39,059 bases of DNA, taken from contig DASZTT010000178.1 of the NCBI GenBank assembly GCA_035547895.1, positions 1 through 39,059 on the forward strand, read 5' to 3'. Shown here one piece after another: positions 35,116-39,059 of the stretch (its first letter is position 1; every line of letters begins with the position of its first letter). Below the pieces are notes generated by a model. It saw only the letters and a list, made by a program, of their open reading frames with translations. It had not been told where the DNA came from and ran no database searches. The position numbers were made by a program, and so were the translations under genes. The DNA comes from 66-474 sp035547895. GTDB taxonomy: Bacteria; Pseudomonadota; Gammaproteobacteria; Xanthomonadales; Rhodanobacteraceae.

Positions 35116-35513
35116 GGTTGCATTTGCACGTTGACGATGGTGGCGTTCTGGATGAGCACGCTGTTGCCGCTGTTCTGGATCACCATCGGAAACCCGACCG
35201 CGTTGCCGAACGCACCGCCGCCGATCTCATTCGATCCCGTGATTGCGTCCGTGGTGGTCGTATTGGAAACGGTGCCGTTCAACGTGATGGTGTCGTAGGT
35301 ATTGGTGCCGCCATTGAGCGTCGCCAGTTCCGCATTGCCGACGCTCGTTCCGAGCCCGGGCACGACAGCCGGCGGCGATGGCGAACCATTCACCGTGGCA
35401 TGCGCGGCAGACGGGGGCCTTGGCGCAACCGGAGCGGCCGCGTGGGCCGCGGTCAGCAAACCCGCACCCATCAAGGCGAACATCCCCATGCAACGTGGCG
35501 ACGGAACATGCAT
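35112..35513 (-). CDS. Small secreted protein, candidate minor fibre subunit
   Basis: 133 aa, no family recognised. Signal peptide (MFALMGAGLLTAAHA), a Pro/Ala linker (APVAPRPPSAAH), then a Thr/Asn/Gly-rich region (NGGTNTYDTITLNGTVSNTT) and a C-terminal MVIQNSGNSVLIQNATIVNV. This tail parallels the end of the Gly-rich protein (MAQNSGAASLIQQGVTVQAN), which suggests a shared building block such as an amyloid-core or secretion motif. CAGGAG lies seven bases before the ATG at 35513. It is the second gene, 95 nt after the Gly-rich gene across a strong hairpin, and overlaps the C39 peptidase start by 4 nt. Confidence 0.72.
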   Translation of the reverse strand: MHVPSPRCMGMFALMGAGLLTAAHAAAPVAPRPPSAAHATVNGSPSPPAVVPGLGTSVGNAELATLNGGTNTYDTITLNGTVSNTTTTDAITGSNEIGGGAFGNAVGFPMVIQNSGNSVLIQNATIVNVQMQP

Positions 35514-35561
35514 GACGCGACTCCTGCGGCGTGAACGCGCGCACCCGATTCGTTGAACATT

Positions 35562-35593
35562 CCCGCGTCGCGGAATCCCTTCCGCGACGCGGG
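35562..35593. other. Perfect 14-bp hairpin between first and second genes of the Fap-like operon
   Basis: CCCGCGTCGCGGAA and TTCCGCGACGCGGG are exact inverted copies around loop TCCC, 16 nt after the Gly-rich gene stop. No T-run follows on either strand. As RNA it would be very stable and could protect the 3' end of the first gene's mRNA or attenuate read-through, giving more major subunit than machinery. Confidence 0.8.
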
Positions 35594-35608
35594 TTCCTCG
35601 CCCCGACT

Positions 35609-36514
35609 TCAGTGTCCGACCGTGAGGTTGGCCTGTACCGTGACGCCTTGCTGGATCAACGATGCGGCGCCGCTGTTCTGCGCCATCGTGGTGATGCCCG
35701 CGGCTGCGGCCGCGGCGCCACTCATGTCGTTGGACATGTTGAAGGTACCGGCAGCGACGCTGTTCGAGCCGCCGGCTCCGCCTGCGCCACCTGCTCCTGC
35801 GTAGCCGTCGCCGCCCGTGCCGGCGCCGCCGGCGCCGCCCATGCCGCCCGCACCACCGGTTGCACTGGAAGAACCACCCGCCCCGCCGGTGCCCGAACCG
35901 CTGGTCGAACTCGCCATCGAGCTGCCACCGGTGCCGCCGCCCGCCGCGCCGCTGCTGCCGCCCGCTCCGCCGGTTCCACCGCTCGCGGTGCCACCCGCGC
36001 CGCTATACGCGATGTAACTGCCGCTCGCGTCACCGCCTCTCGCATGCGCCGATGCGCCGCCACCGCGGCCACCATCACCGGAGTAGCCTCCGGACGCGAA
36101 TCCGCCGATCGAATAGCTGGAGCCGGCGCTGCTGCTGCCATCGCCGCCGCGTCCGGTGCGCGCATGCGCGCTGCCACCGTGTCCGCCATCGCCACCGTAG
36201 CCGCCGAGGCCGTAGCCGCCGTAGCCGTCGCCACCTTTTGCGCCACGTCCGCCGTTGGCGTTGCCGTTATTGGTGGCGACGTTGCCGATGCCGTACACGC
36301 TTACGCCGGAAACCGACCCGGTCAGGACGGTGGTCGCGACGGCTTCGCTGGTGTTGAAGGACGAGCTTATCGAGGCCGACGCGGTGCCGCCGTTGTTGGC
36401 CGCTGCGCTGCCTTCACCGTTCGCGTAGGCATCTTGCGCCTGCGCGGAAATGGAAAAAGCCATCGACAGTCCGAGCCCGAGGCAGACTGCCGAGACCATT
36501 TGTGTCTTGCGCAT
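35609..36514 (-). CDS. Gly/Ala-rich secreted protein, candidate major fibre subunit
   Basis: 301 aa. Signal peptide MRKTQMVSAVCLGLGLSMAF through ISAQAQ. A conserved-looking N-part (SASISSSFNTSEAVATTVLT, SVYGIGNVATNNGNANGG) precedes a low-complexity Gly/Ser/Ala core at about 70-245 (GGDGYGGYGLGGYGGDGGHG, GGAGGMGGAGGAGTGGDGYA, with two SAHAR units). The tail is GTFNMSNDMSGAAAAAAGIT then TMAQNSGAASLIQQGVTVQA. The QNSG...LIQQ tail recurs in other secreted proteins of the operon. GGAG lies eight bases before the ATG at 36514. First gene of the operon, directly downstream of a sigma-54 promoter. Composition and position suggest an abundant extracellular polymer subunit (inference). The low-complexity core could also be an artefact of drift in a structural adhesin. 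Confidence 0.82.
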   Translation of the reverse strand: MRKTQMVSAVCLGLGLSMAFSISAQAQDAYANGEGSAAANNGGTASASISSSFNTSEAVATTVLTGSVSGVSVYGIGNVATNNGNANGGRGAKGGDGYGGYGLGGYGGDGGHGGSAHARTGRGGDGSSSAGSSYSIGGFASGGYSGDGGRGGGASAHARGGDASGSYIAYSGAGGTASGGTGGAGGSSGAAGGGTGGSSMASSTSGSGTGGAGGSSSATGGAGGMGGAGGAGTGGDGYAGAGGAGGAGGSNSVAAGTFNMSNDMSGAAAAAAGITTMAQNSGAASLIQQGVTVQANLTVGH

Positions 36515-36557
36515 GGAGGTTTCTCCGTTGATGTGCCGGTTTGGCGAAACCTTGGAG

Positions 36558-36573
36558 AGCATGCGGCGTGCCA
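36558..36573 (-). promoter_or_regulatory. Sigma-54 (-24/-12) promoter of the Fap-like operon
   Basis: Minus strand TGGCACGCCGCATGCT matches the consensus TGGCACRNNNNTTGCW at all fixed positions but one (A for T in the -12 half), with correct GG-GC spacing. Predicted start is near 36546, giving a leader of about 30 nt before the Gly-rich gene ATG. It fits the GAFTGA-type activator encoded at 30912-32339. Confidence 0.8.
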
Positions 36574-36806
36574 GCTCGCGGGGAGCGATGCGGCGCGTAT
36601 GGTCGACACGTTTTCAATCACTTGCACGATGCGCGCGTCTGTTTCTTGTCAAAAAGATCGGGTGCCTTTTTCCTTTTTTCAAAACCGGTTGCACTTTTTG
36701 CACGACAGGATGAATGCCCCGGCTGCGTGTCAACGGCCCCATCACTTGATACACGCCCACGCCGGACGCATATCCGAAGGAATTTTTCATTGCCCACGGA
36801 GCTCCC

Positions 36807-37430
36807 ATGAAGCTGTACACCACGCCCGGCGCCTGTTCGATGGCCGACCACATCGTGCTGGAATGGACCGGCGAGCCCTACACGGCGGTGATCGCCAGTC
36901 GCGAGCATCGCGCCACGCCCGATTTTCGCCTGCTCAATCCGGCGGGCGCCGTACCCGTGCTGGAGGACGATGGCTGGTCGCTGACACAGAACGCGGCGAT
37001 CCTGAACTACATCGCCGACAAATTTCCGGATGCGAAGCTGGGCGGCGACGGCACGCCGCAGGGTCGCGCCGAAGTGAACCGCTGGCTGGGGTTCCTCAAC
37101 TCCGACATGCATCCTGCATTCAAGCCGCTGTTCGGCAAGACCAACTATCTCGAAGACAAGGCGGTCATCGAAAAGACCCACGAACACGCGCGTAAGCAAC
37201 TGCGCGGCATGTTCGAACGCGCCGACGCGCAACTCGGCAAGCACGACTCGCTCGCAGGTGACCGGAAGTCCATCGCCGACCCGTACCTGTTCGTCATGCT
37301 CCGCTGGGCGAAAGCCAACAAGGTGGACCTGTCAGGCCTCGACAATCTCATGAAATTCGAGCAGCGCATGCGCGCGGATGCGGGCGTGCAGAAGGTGTTG
37401 AAGGCCGAGGGCGTTGACCAGCCGGCATGA
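36807..37430 (+). CDS. gst: Glutathione S-transferase, beta class
   Basis: 207 aa. The thioredoxin-fold N-domain begins MKLYTTPGACSMADHIVLEW with Cys10, the hallmark of bacterial beta-class GSTs that form a mixed disulfide with glutathione. NPAGAVPVLEDDG carries the cis-Pro, and LTQNAAILNYIAD follows. The helical C-domain includes SIADPYLFVMLRWA. It conjugates or reduces electrophiles in the cytoplasm; the physiological substrate is unknown. CGGAG lies a few bases before the ATG. It is divergent from the Fap-like operon across a 292-bp gap that holds the sigma-54 promoter and, near 36726-36755, an imperfect CGTGTCAA/TTGATACACG inverted repeat that could be an operator or activator site. Confidence 0.93.
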   Translation: MKLYTTPGACSMADHIVLEWTGEPYTAVIASREHRATPDFRLLNPAGAVPVLEDDGWSLTQNAAILNYIADKFPDAKLGGDGTPQGRAEVNRWLGFLNSDMHPAFKPLFGKTNYLEDKAVIEKTHEHARKQLRGMFERADAQLGKHDSLAGDRKSIADPYLFVMLRWAKANKVDLSGLDNLMKFEQRMRADAGVQKVLKAEGVDQPA

Positions 37431-37469
37431 TTCGACGCCGCTGCGTCACCTGACCTCGCCACTGCAAGA

Positions 37470-37494
37470 AAAAGCCGCGCAATGCGCGGCTTTT
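37470..37494. terminator. Bidirectional terminator between gst and prpC
   Basis: AAAAGCCGCGC and GCGCGGCTTTT form an 11-bp stem with loop AAT. A TTTTCTTTT tract follows on the plus strand and TTTTTCTT on the minus strand, so it can end both convergent genes. Confidence 0.88.
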
Positions 37495-37589
37495 CTTTTG
37501 TGGTCACTTCCGGGGCAGCCCCAAGGGCTGCAGCGTCCGGAGCGACGGCGATGTTGATGTTGTTGTCATCATTTCCTTGATTCAAGGTT

Positions 37590-38741
37590 TCAGCGCTTCT
37601 CGATCGGTACGTACGTCCGGTCCTCCGGCCCTGTGTAGTTCGCGCTCGGCCGGATGATCTTGCCGTCCTGGCGTTGCTCGATCACGTGGGCGCTCCAGCC
37701 CGACGTGCGCGCGATCACGAACAGCGGCGTGAACATCGCGGTCGGCACGCCCAGCATCCGATATGCGCTGGCCGAATACCAGTCGAGGTTCGGGAACATC
37801 TTCTTCAATTCCATCATCACATTCTCGATCCGTTCGGACACCTCGAAGAGACGCGGATTGCCGCCGTCGGTGCAGAGCTTGCGCGAGATCTCCTTGATGA
37901 TGGGGTTGCGCGGATCGCCGATGGTGTACACCGGATGGCCGAAGCCGATCACGATTTCCTTGTTGGCGACGCGCTGGCGGATATCGGCCTCGGCCGCGTC
38001 GGCGGTGCGATAGCGGCTGATGATGTCCATCGCGACTTCGTTGGCGCCACCGTGCTTGGGACCGCGCAACGCGCCGATCGCGCCGGTGATCGCGGAATAG
38101 AAATCGCTGCCGGTGCCGGCGATCACGCGCGCGGCGAACGTGGATGCATTGAATTCGTGTTCGGCGTAGAGGATCAGCGACTTGTCCAGCGCGTTGGCAT
38201 GCAGTTCGCTTGGCGCCTTGCCGTGCAGCAGGTGCAGGAAGTGCGCGGCGATGGTCGTGTCGTCGGTTTCGACGTCGATGCGGCGGCCGTTGTGGCTGAA
38301 GTGGTACCAGTAGAGCAGCATCGAACCGAAGCTCGCCATCAGGCGATCGGCGATGTCACGCGCGCCGGTCGCATTGTGATCGTGCGCTTCCGGCAGCACA
38401 GTGCCGAGCACCGAACAGCCGGTGCGCATCACGTCCATCGGGTGCGTGGACGCCGGCAACAGCTCCAGCGCCGCCTTGACCGGATGCGGCAGCCCGCGCA
38501 GCCGCTGCAACTTGGCGCGGTACGCATTCAGTTCCGCCCAGGTCGGCAGGTGCTCGTGCACCAGCAGGTGCGCGACTTCCTCGAAGGTGGCCTTGGTCGC
38601 CAGGTCCTTGATGTCGTAGCCGCGGTAATGCAAGTCGTTGCCGCTGCGTCCAACCGTGCAGAGCGCGGTATTGCCGGCGGCGACGCCGGAAAGCGCGACC
38701 GACTTCTTGGCCTTGGGCAGAATTTGTGCGTTGTCGTTCAT
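37590..38741 (-). CDS. prpC: 2-methylcitrate synthase
   Basis: 383 aa, citrate synthase fold. It condenses propionyl-CoA with oxaloacetate to 2-methylcitrate, which PrpD dehydrates. Visible: GNTALCTVGRSGNDLHYRGY (PrpC-type N-terminus), LPASTHPMDVMRTGCSVLG, EHEFNASTFAARVIAGTGSD, GALRGPKHGGANEVAMDII, the catalytic FGHPVY His, and C-terminal GWSAHVIEQR and RPSANYTGPEDR. The PrpC-like signatures and length argue against the housekeeping citrate synthase. GGAG lies seven bases before the ATG at 38741, and the frame extends upstream without support. prpD is at 22719-24182; no other prp gene is adjacent on the visible side. Confidence 0.94.
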   Translation of the reverse strand: MNDNAQILPKAKKSVALSGVAAGNTALCTVGRSGNDLHYRGYDIKDLATKATFEEVAHLLVHEHLPTWAELNAYRAKLQRLRGLPHPVKAALELLPASTHPMDVMRTGCSVLGTVLPEAHDHNATGARDIADRLMASFGSMLLYWYHFSHNGRRIDVETDDTTIAAHFLHLLHGKAPSELHANALDKSLILYAEHEFNASTFAARVIAGTGSDFYSAITGAIGALRGPKHGGANEVAMDIISRYRTADAAEADIRQRVANKEIVIGFGHPVYTIGDPRNPIIKEISRKLCTDGGNPRLFEVSERIENVMMELKKMFPNLDWYSASAYRMLGVPTAMFTPLFVIARTSGWSAHVIEQRQDGKIIRPSANYTGPEDRTYVPIEKR

Positions 38742-38789
38742 TGTTTTCTCCGTTTCATTGCAATCTGCGCTGACCGTTCGCATGACGGC

Positions 38790-39059
38790 TCAGTTGATGA
38801 AGATCGTGTCCTTGGGCAACTTCGGACATTCGGCGACCGGCGTCACCAGCCTTTCCAACGATTTGTATCCGACCAGATGGTGGTCGCTGTACCGCCAGCA
38901 TTCACCGAGCGTCGAGCAATAGCAGATGTTGATCAAAGTGAGGTGTGCAACCGCCGCGGCCCTGAATTGCCTGTAGGCGTCCTTGTCGGTGAACTGAATT
39001 GCCGGGACCTTCTCGCCGGGCGTCAATACATTGGGATTGAGCGTCGACTGCGAATACTG
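38790..39059 (-). CDS. Unrecognised protein (C-terminal 89 residues, cut by the window edge)
   Basis: The frame is open from the right edge to a stop at 38790 and reads QYSQSTLNPNVLTPGEKVPA and on to LVTPVAECPKLPKDTIFIN. Three cysteines lie close together in INICYCSTLGECWRYSD. No family recognised. Codons such as AAT, GTA, TTG, TAT and ATT are commoner than in neighbours, so this may be a recent acquisition. It ends 48 nt before the prpC start on the same strand. A TTG at 39026 could start a 78-aa version, but the frame continues beyond the edge, so a longer gene is more likely. Confidence 0.6.
   Translation of the reverse strand, partial: QYSQSTLNPNVLTPGEKVPAIQFTDKDAYRQFRAAAVAHLTLINICYCSTLGECWRYSDHHLVGYKSLERLVTPVAECPKLPKDTIFIN

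Noticed and set aside
35817..36357. Pro- and Arg/His-rich plus-strand frames opposite the Gly-rich gene
   Set aside because: Gly codons read backward give Pro, Ala and Arg runs; they have no signal peptide or ribosome site.
37504..37572. 22-codon ORF (MMTTTSTSP...) just after prpC
   Set aside because: The ribosome-site-like AAGGA is too close to the first ATG, the peptide is low complexity, and a nearby GCAGCCC/GGGCTGC inverted repeat explains part of it. Not convincing.

Overview
The window is high-GC DNA with dense, strongly GC3-biased genes. Its content points to a gammaproteobacterium of the Xanthomonadales/Lysobacterales, probably Rhodanobacteraceae-like. The reasons are a miaA-hfq pair, a Xanthomonas-type N-acetylglucosamine (GlcNAc) locus with a LacI regulator and a TonB receptor, and the general gene set. 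No tRNA, rRNA, CRISPR array, insertion sequence or phage gene was recognised. The species assignment is inference.

Layout. 1-7.3 kb: hfq (cut by the left edge) and miaA on the minus strand; tdh, a large AsmA-like DUF748 protein and kbl on the plus strand (threonine catabolism split by the DUF748 gene). 7.4-8.3 kb: an unrecognised secreted protein. 8.4-20.5 kb: a GlcNAc/chitin-oligosaccharide locus. On the minus strand it has a glucokinase-type GlcNAc kinase, a TonB-dependent receptor (TBDR) with an OmpA domain fused to its C-terminus, and a GH20 hexosaminidase. On the plus strand it has nagP-nagR-nagB(II)-nagA. The intergenic region between the two arms carries two copies of a TGACAACGTTG element that fits a NagR operator. 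20.5-22.5 kb: an RsuA-type pseudouridine synthase and an OmpA protein whose C-terminal domain is nearly the same as the one fused to the TBDR. 22.7-25.2 kb: prpD, then a yybP-ykoY-type riboswitch before a TerC-family gene. 25.2-30.7 kb: DUF924, a DUF6159-like membrane protein and an S9 peptidase in one minus-strand operon, then fadH.

30.9-36.6 kb is the most unusual region. A minus-strand operon encodes a Gly-rich secreted protein, a small secreted protein, a periplasmic C39 cysteine peptidase, another small secreted protein, and an outer-membrane barrel with an N-terminal coiled coil. This set resembles the Fap functional-amyloid system (FapD = C39 peptidase, FapF = coiled-coil barrel), with a different, Gly-rich subunit. 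A near-consensus sigma-54 promoter precedes the first gene. A perfect 14-bp hairpin separates the candidate major subunit from the rest. A sigma-54 activator with a degenerate receiver domain lies at the other end, convergent to the operon. I infer a sigma-54-controlled extracellular fibre system.

36.8-39.06 kb: a beta-class glutathione S-transferase, prpC (methylcitrate synthase, about 13 kb from prpD), and the 3' part of an unrecognised gene cut by the right edge.
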